Shown here: piece after piece, positions 7,224 to 15,347 of the stretch | Layout of the letters: each line of letters opens with the position of its first letter | How positions within the stretch are numbered: position 1 is the stretch's first letter | Assembly: GCF_048006345.1 (NCBI RefSeq) | Contig: NZ_CP180351.1 | Coordinates: 1,240,001-1,304,000 of the forward strand | Length of the DNA stretch: 64,000 nucleotides | Source of the DNA: Marivita sp030148515 | GTDB lineage: Bacteria > Pseudomonadota > Alphaproteobacteria > Rhodobacterales > Rhodobacteraceae | Direction of reading: 5' to 3' | Program-made: the position numbers and the translations under genes | The notes under the pieces: model-generated | The model's database searches: none | What the model saw: the letters and a program-made list of their open reading frames with translations, nothing else | Told to the model about the DNA's origin: nothing

Positions 7224-8483
7224 ATGGCGCAGATATTTTCAGGCATCTGGGCGCTCTTGATCGGCATTGTGTTTATCATGCTGGGCAACGGCATGCATTT
7301 TACGCTGATCGGTCTGCGCGGTGACATCGAAGGATTCTCGGCCACAGAATTGGCGATTGTCGCGTCCGGGTACTTCCTTGGATTTTTGTCAGGGGCGCGG
7401 CTGACGCCGGGAATGATAAAACGGGTCGGACATGTGCGCGTCTTTGCGGCGCTTGGCAGCTTCATGTCCGCGGCGCTGATCGCGTTTCCCCTGCTCACGG
7501 ACCCAATCCTGTGGACGGTGTTGCGCATATTGGTCGGGTTCTGCATGTCCGGGGTCTATGTGACAGCGGAAAGCTGGCTCAATGCATCGGCCACCAACGA
7601 AACCCGCGGCAAGGTGCTTTCGGCCTACATGATCGCCCAGACGCTTGGCATCATCGGGGCGCAGGGCCTTTTAACCCTTGGAGACGCGGCAACCGCAGGC
7701 CTGTTCATCGGCGCGTCGATCCTTGTGTCGATCTCGTTCGGACCGATCCTTTTGTCCGTCACACCTACTCCTGCGGCCGAGGTCACCCGGCCCATGCCGT
7801 TGCGCGACTTGTTTCGGGGATCGCCCTTGGGGACGGTGGGAATCTTCTTGCTGGGCACGATTTACGCCACGCAATCCGGCATGGGGGCTGTCTATGGGGC
7901 ACAAGTGGGGATGAGCGCCAATGAGATATCGCTGTTCATCGCGATGCTCTTTGGCGGTGCCCTGCTGCTCCAGTTTCCAATCGGGTGGCTGTCGGACAGA
8001 ATGGACCGAAGAAAGCTCATTCTCGGCTGTTCGGCCCTCGGCGCGACTTTCTGTATTCTGGGTTGGATCAATGGCCCCAGCATTGTGCTGCTGATGGGAG
8101 CCGCCTTTCTGACCGGCGGTGTCACCACACCGCTTTATGCCCTGATCCTCGCTTACACCAACGACACATTGGATGCCGAGGATATGCCCGCGGCATCGGG
8201 TGGGCTGGTGCTTACCTTTGGCATTGGCGCCATTCTCGGTCCATTGGCCGCTGGCGCCGCGATGGAGGCATTGGGGCCGCAGGCGTTCTGGATGGTGCTC
8301 GGCGTGACTTTTGTCGCGATTGCGGCCTATTCGGCATACCGCATGACCCAGCGCCCGGCATCCCCCGTGAGCGAAACGGACAGCTACCTTGGCGTGCTTC
8401 CGACCGCGTCGCCCGTGGCGGTCGAAGCGGCGGGAGCCTGGGCTGTGGAGCAAGGCGAGATCGAGCGCGGAGCTGGTGCCTGA
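7224..8483 (+). CDS. MFS transporter (YcaD-like)
   Basis: A 419-residue protein with 12 predicted membrane helices. The order matches the YcaD/proton-linked MFS group: GYFLGFLSGARLTPGMIKRVGH spans TM2 and the loop 2-3, and WLSDRMDRRKLIL is the matching loop 8-9. ESWLNASATNETRGKVLS is typical of this subgroup, where Glu and Asn lie in TM4. A central cytosolic loop (residues about 185-205) separates the halves. The C-terminal 35 residues are soluble. Substrate unknown. AGGGG precedes the ATG. The gene follows the gap terminator and has its own promoter region. Confidence 0.88.
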   Translation: MAQIFSGIWALLIGIVFIMLGNGMHFTLIGLRGDIEGFSATELAIVASGYFLGFLSGARLTPGMIKRVGHVRVFAALGSFMSAALIAFPLLTDPILWTVLRILVGFCMSGVYVTAESWLNASATNETRGKVLSAYMIAQTLGIIGAQGLLTLGDAATAGLFIGASILVSISFGPILLSVTPTPAAEVTRPMPLRDLFRGSPLGTVGIFLLGTIYATQSGMGAVYGAQVGMSANEISLFIAMLFGGALLLQFPIGWLSDRMDRRKLILGCSALGATFCILGWINGPSIVLLMGAAFLTGGVTTPLYALILAYTNDTLDAEDMPAASGGLVLTFGIGAILGPLAAGAAMEALGPQAFWMVLGVTFVAIAAYSAYRMTQRPASPVSETDSYLGVLPTASPVAVEAAGAWAVEQGEIERGAGA

Positions 8484-8634
8484 TCGGTCAAATCAGCGGA
8501 AAACAGCTCTAAACTTTTGTTGGAGATGCGCTGATCCAGACCCCAGACCAATATTCCGAGGCAGTCGGGAATGCCATGTGACGGTCATCGGCGCTGCATG
8601 TCGCAGCCCGCATGACCCTCAAAGGAGACATCCC

Positions 8635-8883
8635 ATGACACGTATTCTCGCCCTCGCCCTTGCCCTCGCTCTGCCGGTATCGGCTTTCGCGTCCAGTGAC
8701 GCAGCCCTTACCACGGAACGCGTGACCGAGATCACCAACAAGCTGACCGCCGAAGGTTACGAAGTCCGCAAGATCGACATGGAAGACGGCATGATCGAAG
8801 CCTACGTTCTCAAGAACGGTCAACGCTACGAGCTCTATCTCGATGCCGCTCTGAATGTCGTCAGCACCAAGATCGACGATTGA
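8635..8883 (+). CDS. secreted PepSY-domain protein
   Basis: An 82-residue protein with a clear Sec signal peptide (MTRILALALALALPVSAFAS, cleavage after AFA). The rest is one PepSY unit: LTTERVTEITNKLTAEGYEV, then IDMEDGMIEAYVLKNGQRYEL and LDAALNVVSTKIDD. PepSY domains in the periplasm bind or inhibit proteases or act near haem proteins. The gene lies 50 bases upstream of a cytochrome b561 gene and a membrane-anchored LuxR protein, a grouping that suggests a redox-linked envelope unit. Confidence 0.85.
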   Translation: MTRILALALALALPVSAFASSDAALTTERVTEITNKLTAEGYEVRKIDMEDGMIEAYVLKNGQRYELYLDAALNVVSTKIDD

Positions 8884-8933
8884 TCCATGCTGGTCCGCGC
8901 CTCGTGCGCGGACCGCCAATCCCGGAGCGTAAC

Positions 8934-9473
8934 ATGACATCCTATAAAATCTGGGACCCGTTCGTCCGGGTCTTCCACTGGGCGCTTGTGGCTGGCTTTG
9001 CCGCCAACGCGCTTTTTACCGATGATGAAAGCAAGCTGCATGAATGGCTGGGCTACGCCCTTGTAGCGCTCATTGCCGCGCGGTTGCTGTGGGGCCTCGT
9101 TGGGTCCCGCTATGCGCGGTTCGGATCGTTCTGGCCAACCCTGTCCAAAGTCACGGCGCAGGTGTCCGACATGGCCACGGGCCGCAAACGGATTCACCTG
9201 GGCCACACCCCGTTGGGTGCGCTGATGATCTTCAACCTGCTTGGATCGGTCCTGCTGATCGGTTTGACCGGCTACATGATGACCACAAACGCATATTGGG
9301 GCGTGGACTGGGTTGAAGAAACCCACGAGGCCTTGGTAACTTGGGCCGAGATTTCCATCGTGCTGCATGTGCTTGCGGTGATCTGGGAAAGCCGCCGGAC
9401 CGGGGTCAACCTGCCGCGCGCCATGATCACAGGTGTCAAGACCGTGCCGGACGGAGCCAGGGCAGAGCCGTGA
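8934..9473 (+). CDS. cytochrome b561 family protein
   Basis: A 179-residue, four-helix membrane cytochrome. Candidate haem-ligand His residues are visible in VRVFHWALVAG (helix 1), KLHEWLGYALVAL (helix 2), LGHTPLGALMIFNLL (helix 3) and ISIVLHVLAVIWE (helix 4), the usual pattern for a di-haem b561. Such proteins move electrons between quinol and periplasmic partners. The start ATG at 8934 is preceded by CCCGGAG. The stop overlaps the GTG start of the next gene (GTGA), so the two are translationally coupled. Confidence 0.9.
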   Translation: MTSYKIWDPFVRVFHWALVAGFAANALFTDDESKLHEWLGYALVALIAARLLWGLVGSRYARFGSFWPTLSKVTAQVSDMATGRKRIHLGHTPLGALMIFNLLGSVLLIGLTGYMMTTNAYWGVDWVEETHEALVTWAEISIVLHVLAVIWESRRTGVNLPRAMITGVKTVPDGARAEP

Positions 9474-9988
9474 CCTTCCAGAATTCCACGAAACCGGTGT
9501 CGTTGCTGGTCCTGATCGTCGCGCAATCCCTTTGCGCGGCGTTCTTCCTCTGGGACGTGGTTGTTGATGGGTTCGACATGGGGATCCCCGCGTTTGTGTC
9601 GAGCCATTTCGTTATCGAGTTTCTGGCGGTACTTGCTCTGATCGCCGGTGTGATTTTCGAGACCCGCTATCTTTTCGCCCTGTTGCGGCGCAAGGCGCAT
9701 CTGGAAGAGCAGCTTGGTCTGGCGGCTGGTGCCTTCCACGACATCGTCGAGGCCCGGTTCGACACGTGGTCGCTCACCCCGTCAGAACGGGATGTGGCGC
9801 TATTTGCTCTCAAGGGCTTCGGCATCGCCGAAATCGCCGAACTGCGCGGCTCGGCTGAAGGCACGGTGAAGGCGCATCTCAACGGCATCTACCGCAAGGC
9901 GGGCGTCACCGGGCGCGGTGCTTTTGTTGGGCTCTTCATCGAAGACCTGATGTCGATCCCCCACGCGCCCAACGACGTCACGGCGTGA
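9470..9988 (+). CDS. membrane-anchored LuxR-type HTH protein
   Basis: A 172-residue protein starting with GTG at 9470, inside the b561 stop. Two N-terminal hydrophobic segments (about 11-30 and 45-65) place it in the inner membrane. A linker helix (FALLRRKAHLEEQLGLAAG) follows. The C-terminal part is a LuxR/GerE HTH: LTPSERDVALFALKGFGIAE, then GSAEGTVKAHLNGIYRKAGV. There is no receiver or ligand domain. A membrane-tethered DNA-binding protein coupled to a cytochrome and a periplasmic PepSY protein suggests direct sensing of the membrane redox state. This is an inference from fusion and order. Confidence 0.82.
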   Translation: MTFQNSTKPVSLLVLIVAQSLCAAFFLWDVVVDGFDMGIPAFVSSHFVIEFLAVLALIAGVIFETRYLFALLRRKAHLEEQLGLAAGAFHDIVEARFDTWSLTPSERDVALFALKGFGIAEIAELRGSAEGTVKAHLNGIYRKAGVTGRGAFVGLFIEDLMSIPHAPNDVTA

Positions 9989-10043
9989 CAAGCCTGACCC
10001 GCTCTGGCATTCTCGAACCCAAGAGCAGAGGGGCGCGACGACG

Positions 10044-10187
10044 ATGACCAATACACTCGCCATCGGGTTGGGGCTGATGATCCTTGGCGGATTGGCGGTG
10101 GATGCCTTTCTGACCGGAGGCGACGGTTTCATGTTCCTTGCGTCCAAAATGATCGACTTCCTGGATTGGATCGCGTTCTGGCGATGA
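10044..10187 (+). CDS. 47-aa membrane peptide upstream of second gap gene
   Basis: Translation from the ATG at 10044 gives MTNTLAIGLGLMILGGLAVD and ends FLDWIAFWR. One hydrophobic helix covers residues about 4-24, and an amphipathic second segment (FLASKMIDFLDWIAFW) follows. AGAGGGG at 10026 lies 11 bases upstream and could serve as the ribosome binding site. The gene is 55 bases after the LuxR-type gene and is probably the last member of the PepSY operon. It is too short to assign to a family. Confidence 0.6.
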   Translation: MTNTLAIGLGLMILGGLAVDAFLTGGDGFMFLASKMIDFLDWIAFWR

Positions 10188-10207
10188 CGACCGGGCCGTA
10201 CGGTTGC

Positions 10208-10236
10208 TTGACAGCTGCGCGGACATCTGTTTGTTA
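10208..10236 (+). promoter_or_regulatory. sigma-70-type promoter of the second gap gene
   Basis: TTGACA (10208-10213) is separated by 17 bases from TTGTTA (10231-10236). The -35 box is perfect and the -10 box matches at the key T positions. It lies about 50 bases upstream of the gap start and overlaps the candidate operator at 10232. Confidence 0.55.
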
Positions 10237-10245
10237 GCGGTAACG
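10232..10245. promoter_or_regulatory. candidate CceR-type operator overlapping the -10 box
   Basis: TGTTAGCGGTAACG matches 13 of 14 positions of TGTTANCGNTAACA. It starts one base into the -10 element, a position where a bound LacI-type protein would block RNA polymerase. Sites of similar sequence lie upstream of the first gap gene. Confidence 0.55.
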
Positions 10246-10288
10246 GAACCCGGCAGAGTTTTCTCTCCGAACCAGAGAGGGCATCCCA

Positions 10289-11290
10289 ATGAGCACCAAA
10301 GTCGCCATCAACGGATTTGGCCGCATCGGCCGCAACATCCTGCGGGCCATCATCGAATCCGGTCGCACCGATATCGAGGTTATCGCGATCAATGATCTGG
10401 GTCCGGTCGAAACCAACGCGCATCTTCTGCAATATGACAGCGTGCATGGCCGCTTTCCGGTCGAGGTGAAAACCGGCGAGGATTTCATCGATGTGGGTCG
10501 TGGCCCTATCAAGGTGACCGCGATCCGCAACCCGGCAGACCTGCCGTGGTCCGATGTGGATGTTGTTCTGGAATGTACAGGCATCTTCACCAGCAAAGAG
10601 GCCTGCCAGGCGCATCTTGAAAACGGTGCAAGCCGCGTGCTGATTTCCGCTCCGGGCAAGGATGCGGACAAAACCATCGTTTATGGCGTGAACCATGACA
10701 GCCTGACCGCCGATGACCTGATCGTGTCAAACGCGTCCTGCACCACCAACTGCCTGTCTCCGGTCGCATATGTGCTGAATAACGCCATCGGGATCGAGCG
10801 TGGGTTCATGACCACGATCCATTCCTATACCGGCGACCAGCCGACGCTGGACACGATGCACAAGGATCTTTACCGCGCCCGCGCCGCGGCGCTTAGCATG
10901 ATCCCGACCTCCACCGGGGCCGCGAAGGCCGTGGGTTTGGTGCTGCCGGAACTGAACGGCAAGCTAGATGGTGTTGCGATCCGCGTGCCCACGCCCAACG
11001 TGTCGGTGGTCGATCTGACCTTCACCGCCTCGCGCAACACCACGGTCGAGGAAATCAACGACGCGATCCGCGCCGCTGCTGATGGCCCGCTCAAGGGCAT
11101 CCTCGGGTATACTGACAAACCGCTTGTGTCGTCGGACTTCAACCACGACCCGCATTCGTCGATCTTCCACATGGATCAGACTAAGGTCATGGACGGACAC
11201 ATGGTTCGTATCCTAAGCTGGTACGACAACGAATGGGGCTTCTCGAACCGCATGGCCGATACGGCTGTTGCGATGGGCAAGCTGATCTGA
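10289..11290 (+). CDS. glyceraldehyde-3-phosphate dehydrogenase, NAD-type
   Basis: A 333-residue class I GAPDH. MSTKVAINGFGRIGRNILRA opens the Rossmann fold, SNASCTTNC holds the catalytic Cys and TTIHSYTGDQ the catalytic His. At the cofactor position it reads AINDLGPVETN, so the Asp that favours NAD over NADP is present, unlike in the other GAPDH of this window. A glycolytic role is therefore inferred. AGAGAGG at 10274 precedes the ATG. It has its own promoter with an operator-like palindrome and a terminator, and so is a single-gene unit. Confidence 0.94.
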   Translation: MSTKVAINGFGRIGRNILRAIIESGRTDIEVIAINDLGPVETNAHLLQYDSVHGRFPVEVKTGEDFIDVGRGPIKVTAIRNPADLPWSDVDVVLECTGIFTSKEACQAHLENGASRVLISAPGKDADKTIVYGVNHDSLTADDLIVSNASCTTNCLSPVAYVLNNAIGIERGFMTTIHSYTGDQPTLDTMHKDLYRARAAALSMIPTSTGAAKAVGLVLPELNGKLDGVAIRVPTPNVSVVDLTFTASRNTTVEEINDAIRAAADGPLKGILGYTDKPLVSSDFNHDPHSSIFHMDQTKVMDGHMVRILSWYDNEWGFSNRMADTAVAMGKLI

Positions 11291-11318
11291 CGCATAGTTT
11301 TACCATCTGGTAAAATCG

Positions 11319-11346
11319 AAAAGGCCGGGCACATATGTCTGGCCTT
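11319..11346 (+). terminator. terminator of the second gap gene
   Basis: AAAAGGCCGGGCA (11319-11331) pairs with TGTCTGGCCTTTT, with two G-T wobbles, around a short loop, and ends in TTTTTT. A second perfect stem, TTTTACCA-TC-TGGTAAAA, lies just upstream at 11298-11315. Confidence 0.8.
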
Positions 11347-11491
11347 TTTTGTTGCGACCCTTGCAGTCAGCGCAAGGCGGCCTTTCGGACCTGTCAGTTG
11401 TTCTGCAGCGCAGCATCCCTATCTTCAGACCTGTAGCTGGTAGCGCAAACAGTCTGCTGGCTCAGGACCATAAGCAAGGAAAGGACTGACC

Positions 11492-11656
11492 ATGGCCCAT
11501 CTTATGTCTTCCCTGCGGGACCGTCTTCAAAAGCGGGCCGCTTACAATCGCACAGTTCGGGAAATCCGGTCGATGCCGCTTGATGTTGCGCTGGATTTGA
11601 ACATTTATCCCGGCGATGCGGAAAAGATCGCAGCCAAGGCCATTTACGGCCGCTGA
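11492..11656 (+). CDS. DUF1127-like (YjiS-type) small protein
   Basis: A 54-residue protein, starting MAHLMSSLRDRLQKRAAYNR and continuing TVREIRSMPLDVALDLNIYPG. The Arg-rich helix followed by 'L-D-L-I-P-D/E' resembles DUF1127 proteins, several of which bind RNA and influence phosphate or carbon metabolism and sRNA turnover in alphaproteobacteria. AAGGAAAGGA at 11476-11485 is a good ribosome binding site. It is a single gene with its own terminator-like hairpin at 11686. Confidence 0.72.
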   Translation: MAHLMSSLRDRLQKRAAYNRTVREIRSMPLDVALDLNIYPGDAEKIAAKAIYGR

Positions 11657-11685
11657 CCAACGACATCTTCGTTGACACAGGACAC

Positions 11686-11710
11686 AGCCGCGCATGCTTG
11701 CACGGCTTTT
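11686..11710 (+). terminator. terminator-like hairpin after the DUF1127-like gene
   Basis: AGCCG (11686-11690) pairs with CGGCT (11703-11707) around a GC-rich inner segment, with TTTT at the end. A second short stem, CAACGA-N5-TCGTTG, lies at 11658-11674. The region lies directly against the coaD stop on the other strand. Confidence 0.5.
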
Positions 11711-11711
11711 G

Positions 11712-12212
11712 TCATGTTTCGGGTCCGAATTTTTCGATCAGGGCCTGACGCACCGGCGCCGTGACGAACTTTGATACGTCCCCACCCAACCGGGCGATTT
11801 CCTTGACCAGCTTGGAGGCAATCGCCTGATGCCGGGCCTCGGCCATGAGGAACACCGTCTCGACGCTGTCATCCAGCGCGCGGTTCATCCCGACCATCTG
11901 GAATTCATACTCGAAATCCGCAACCGCGCGCAGTCCACGTACGATGATCGTGGCTTCCACATCGCGGGCGCAGTCGATCAGGAGGTTCTCGAACGGGTGG
12001 ACAACGATCTCGATTCCCGTCTGTTCGGACAGAGACACACATTCGGCCTCGATCATGGCAACGCGTTCTTTAAGGTCGAACAACGGTCCCTTGTCGCGAT
12101 TGATGGCAACGCCAATCACCAACCGATCCAGAAAGGCCGAAGCCCGTCGGATGATGTCGATATGGCCCATTGTGATCGGGTCGAATGTCCCGGGGTAAAG
12201 ACCGATGCGCAT
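11712..12212 (-). CDS. coaD: pantetheine-phosphate adenylyltransferase
   Basis: A 166-residue enzyme of usual length, start set at MRIGLYPGTFDPITMGHIDI (base 12212) because the first eight upstream codons do not belong to the fold. It catalyses the fourth step of CoA synthesis, 4'-phosphopantetheine plus ATP to dephospho-CoA. The nucleotidyl-transferase signature is YPGTFDPITMGHID (the (T/H)xGH motif). FVTAPVRQALIE ends the protein. The second conserved motif is RGLRAVADFEYEFQMVGMNR, which binds phosphopantetheine. It stands alone on the minus strand, 81 bases after the CBS-domain gene. Confidence 0.96.
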   Translation of the reverse strand: MRIGLYPGTFDPITMGHIDIIRRASAFLDRLVIGVAINRDKGPLFDLKERVAMIEAECVSLSEQTGIEIVVHPFENLLIDCARDVEATIIVRGLRAVADFEYEFQMVGMNRALDDSVETVFLMAEARHQAIASKLVKEIARLGGDVSKFVTAPVRQALIEKFGPET

Positions 12213-12293
12213 GGGCAGTCTCCGGCAAGTCGTCACGTTTCCCCCTGTCTCGCATCAAAAGCGCAGGGAGTTCAAGCAGATGACTGTCTCGGG

Positions 12294-12728
12294 TCAGTGA
12301 CCCATGATCATCCCTTCCAGCGCGTTCCGCTCCATTGCCAGTTCCGTCAGGCGGGCTTTCACCACGTCACCGATGGTGATGAGGCCAACCAGCTTGCCAT
12401 CCTCGACCACGGGCATGTGGCGGAATCGACCTTCGGTCATCTGGCTGAGGATGTGGTCCGCATCGTCATTGCGGCTGCAGGTCACGAGCTTCTGGGTCAT
12501 GTAACTGTCGACGCTGTCTGAAAGGCAGGACGCGCCCCGCGTGGCCAGTTCCCGCACGATGTCGCGTTCCGACAGAATGCCAAGGGCTGTCTCGGCATCG
12601 TCAGACACAACCACTGTACCGATGCGTTTCTCGGTCAATATCTTGGCCACGTCTGCGATGCTGGTCCCGGACTTTACGGTCACAACCGCATCTGTCGCCT
12701 TGCTTTTGAGAATGTGATGAACTTGCAT
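12294..12728 (-). CDS. CBS-domain pair protein
   Basis: A 144-residue protein made of two CBS units (about 1-65 and 70-135) and nothing else. IGTVVVSDDAETALGILSER and then DIVRELATRG mark the first, MPVVEDGKLVGLITIGDVVK the second. This tandem form (a Bateman module) binds adenine nucleotides and often modulates another enzyme or channel. No partner is encoded beside it. It is close to many alphaproteobacterial stand-alone CBS proteins by length and arrangement. Confidence 0.9.
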   Translation of the reverse strand: MQVHHILKSKATDAVVTVKSGTSIADVAKILTEKRIGTVVVSDDAETALGILSERDIVRELATRGASCLSDSVDSYMTQKLVTCSRNDDADHILSQMTEGRFRHMPVVEDGKLVGLITIGDVVKARLTELAMERNALEGMIMGH

Positions 12729-12782
12729 GGTCTCTCCTCCGGTCCCTGTGCCCCTTCAGCGTCCTCACAGACCCGTGTTCTG

Positions 12783-13685
12783 TCAAGTGCCTGAAAGTAA
12801 CGCCTCCAAACGCGCCACTTCGGCGCGCACGCCTTGGGCCAATGCAGTGGCAAACCGGGTGATCCGGTCAAGGCGGCGGTCTTCGGCATGGCGGACAAGG
12901 TAGAAACTGCGGGTGAACGACAGCGCGTCGGTCAGTACGCGGCGCACACCGGGCGCAAAGGGCAGCGCAAAATCATGGGCGATGCCGATGCCGCCGTGCT
13001 GGCGCAAGAGTTGCAATTGAACCGAGGCCGAATTCGACGCCAGTGCCACCCGGTCAAGGGCCAAATCACTGAGGTAATCCAGTTCCTTGTCGAAGATCAT
13101 GTCGGGGATGTAGCCGACGATCCTGTGATCTTTCAGGTCCGCTACGGAACTGAGGGGCGGGTGTGCGGAAAGATATGTTTGGCTTGCCGCAAGATGCAGC
13201 TTGTAGTCGGTGATGCGTTGGTAGGACAGCCGCGATGCGGTGGGCGGACTGACGGTGATCGCCATATCCGCTTCACGGCGAGACAGGTTCACCACACGCG
13301 GCAACGCGACGATCTGCAGGTCGAGGTCGGGATTGGCCTTCGACAATTCGGCGAAAACCCGCGGCAGCACGAAATTTGCACAGCCATCCGGTGCCCCGAT
13401 GCGGATCTGCCCAGTCAGAGTGCCCGCCTCACCCGTCAGGACAGAGCTTGCGCCCTGCATCGCTTGTTCCGCGCGTTCGGCGTGGTCGATCAGCCGGGTC
13501 CCCGCCTCGGTCAGGGTGTAGCCTTGCGGGCTCTTTATGAAAAGCGCCTGTCCTATGGCCTCTTCCAGCCGGGCCACCCGGCGACCAACGGTGGCGGGAT
13601 CCATGCGCAGCGCCCTGCCCGCCCCGGACAAGGTGTCATGGCGCGCGACGGAAAGGAAAATTCGCAGGTCATCCCAGCTTTGCAC
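12783..13685 (-). CDS. LysR-family transcriptional regulator divergent from mmsA
   Basis: A 300-residue protein with an N-terminal winged HTH (MQSWDDLRIFLSVARHDTLS, then RALRMDPATVGRRVARLEEA) and a LysR-type co-inducer domain. The HTH recognition helix is in residues about 28-46. It is oriented away from mmsA with 101 bases between the start codons, the usual LysR layout, in which it controls the neighbouring gene and itself. The sequence motif repeated between the two genes (13697-13751) is a likely binding site. The ligand is unknown. A valine or propionate intermediate is possible from context. Confidence 0.88.
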   Translation of the reverse strand: MQSWDDLRIFLSVARHDTLSGAGRALRMDPATVGRRVARLEEAIGQALFIKSPQGYTLTEAGTRLIDHAERAEQAMQGASSVLTGEAGTLTGQIRIGAPDGCANFVLPRVFAELSKANPDLDLQIVALPRVVNLSRREADMAITVSPPTASRLSYQRITDYKLHLAASQTYLSAHPPLSSVADLKDHRIVGYIPDMIFDKELDYLSDLALDRVALASNSASVQLQLLRQHGGIGIAHDFALPFAPGVRRVLTDALSFTRSFYLVRHAEDRRLDRITRFATALAQGVRAEVARLEALLSGT

Positions 13686-13696
13686 ACCCTATCCTT

Positions 13697-13751
13697 TGCA
13701 TTTTTGCAAAACGTATTTGGGATATTGCCTCTTTGATCCGCATTTTTGCAA
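13697..13751. promoter_or_regulatory. duplicated GCATTTTTGCAA element, candidate LysR operator
   Basis: GCATTTTTGCAA occurs at 13698-13709 and again at 13740-13751. The repeat distance is 42 bases, four helical turns. Each copy contains the dyad TGCA-N-TGCA (TTGCA-TTTT-TGCAA in the first). They lie between the LysR gene and mmsA, the second 36 bases before the mmsA ATG. The same core, TTTTGCAAAA, is present at 18270. Confidence 0.6.
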
Positions 13752-13786
13752 GACTAAGATGTGGCCAATCACCTGAGGAGGATTCC

Positions 13787-15286
13787 ATGCAAGAGTTGAC
13801 CCATTACATTGGCGGCGAACACGTCAAAGGCACATCCGGTCGTTTTGCCGATGTCTACAACCCCGCAACGGGCGAAGTTCAGGCCAAGGTGCCGCTGGCG
13901 TCCACGGACGAAATCGCCAAGGCCATCGAGATTGCCGCGAAGGCCCAGCCTGCATGGGCCGCAACCAACCCGCAGCGCCGTGCGCGCGTGATGATGGCCT
14001 TTGTCGGTCTTTTGAACCGCGACATGGACAAGCTGGCCGAGGCGCTGAGCCGCGAGCATGGCAAGACCCTGCCGGACGCCAAGGGCGATGTGCAGCGCGG
14101 TCTGGAAGTGGTCGAGTACTGCATTGGCGCGCCGGAACTGCTCAAAGGCGAATACACCGACAGCGCGGGTCCGGGCATCGACATGTATTCGATGAAGCAG
14201 CCGCTAGGTGTGACGGCGGGCATCACCCCCTTCAACTTCCCGGCGATGATCCCGATGTGGATGTTTGCCCCTGCGCTGGCCTGCGGCAACGCGTTCATCC
14301 TCAAGCCGTCCGAGCGTGACCCGTCGGTGCCGCTGATGCTGGCCGAACTCATGGAAGAAGCCGGTCTGCCGAAAGGCGTGTTGCAGGTGGTGAACGGTGA
14401 CAAGGAAGCGGTGGATGCGCTGCTCCATCACCCTGTTGTTCAGAGCATCGGCTTTGTCGGCTCGACCCCGATCGCGGAATACATTTACGGAACCGGCTGC
14501 GCCAACGGCAAGCGCGTGCAGTGTTTCGGTGGTGCCAAGAACCACATGATCATCATGCCGGATGCCGATATGGATCAGGCCGCTGACGCGCTGATCGGTG
14601 CAGGCTACGGTGCTGCGGGCGAACGCTGCATGGCGATCTCGGTTGCTGTCCCCGTGGGCCATGAAACCGCAGATCGGCTGATCGAAAAGCTGGTGCCGCG
14701 CATCGAGAAGCTCAAGGTTGGGCCCTACACGGCTGGCAATGATGTGGATTACGGTCCCGTCGTGACAGCCGCAGCCAAGCAGAACATCCTTGGCCTGATC
14801 CAGTCGGGCGTCGATCAGGGCGCAAAGCTGGTCGTTGATGGCCGCGATTTCAGCCTTCAGGGCTATGAAAACGGGTTCTTCGTCGGACCGCATCTGTTTG
14901 ACCACGTGACCCCGGACATGGACATCTACAAGAAAGAGATCTTCGGCCCGGTTCTGTCGACCGTGCGTGCAGGCTCGTACGAAGAAGCGATCAAGCTGGC
15001 GATGGACCACGAATATGGCAACGGCACCGCGATCTTCACCCGCGACGGTGACGCGGCCCGTGACTTTGCTAACCGGATCAATATCGGCATGGTGGGCATC
15101 AACGTGCCGATTCCGGTGCCGCTGGCCTATCACACCTTTGGTGGCTGGAAGAAATCGGTCTTCGGCGATCTCAACCAGCATGGCCCGGATGCATTCAAGT
15201 TCTATACACGCACCAAGACAGTGACCTCGCGCTGGCCGTCAGGCATCAAGGAAGGCGGCGAATTCAACTTCAAGGCAATGGATTGA
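13787..15286 (+). CDS. mmsA: CoA-acylating methylmalonate-semialdehyde dehydrogenase
   Basis: A 499-residue enzyme. It turns methylmalonate semialdehyde, NAD and CoA into propionyl-CoA, the last specific step of valine breakdown, and also acts on malonate semialdehyde. ATG 13787 preceded by GAGGAGGATT is preferred over an earlier in-frame start at 13733, which would lie within the operator. The catalytic Cys is in GAAGERCMAIS. MKQPLGVTAGITPFNFPAMI and MDIYKKEIFGPVLS are conserved in the family. Two further genes of the same pathway lie at 18.3-21.5 kb. Hairpin 15309-15332 follows. Confidence 0.95.
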   Translation: MQELTHYIGGEHVKGTSGRFADVYNPATGEVQAKVPLASTDEIAKAIEIAAKAQPAWAATNPQRRARVMMAFVGLLNRDMDKLAEALSREHGKTLPDAKGDVQRGLEVVEYCIGAPELLKGEYTDSAGPGIDMYSMKQPLGVTAGITPFNFPAMIPMWMFAPALACGNAFILKPSERDPSVPLMLAELMEEAGLPKGVLQVVNGDKEAVDALLHHPVVQSIGFVGSTPIAEYIYGTGCANGKRVQCFGGAKNHMIIMPDADMDQAADALIGAGYGAAGERCMAISVAVPVGHETADRLIEKLVPRIEKLKVGPYTAGNDVDYGPVVTAAAKQNILGLIQSGVDQGAKLVVDGRDFSLQGYENGFFVGPHLFDHVTPDMDIYKKEIFGPVLSTVRAGSYEEAIKLAMDHEYGNGTAIFTRDGDAARDFANRINIGMVGINVPIPVPLAYHTFGGWKKSVFGDLNQHGPDAFKFYTRTKTVTSRWPSGIKEGGEFNFKAMD

Positions 15287-15308
15287 TTTGCATTGAAAAT
15301 ACCAGCAT

Positions 15309-15332
15309 AAAGGGCGGACTTGTCCGCCCTTT
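15309..15332 (+). terminator. hairpin after mmsA
   Basis: AAAGGGCGGA (15309-15318) pairs perfectly with TCCGCCCTTT (15323-15332), loop CTTG. The stem ends in TTT but has no longer U-tract. It may be a terminator with partial read-through into the next gene, which starts 16 bases later. Confidence 0.7.
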
Positions 15333-15347
15333 ATCATATGAGCTCCC

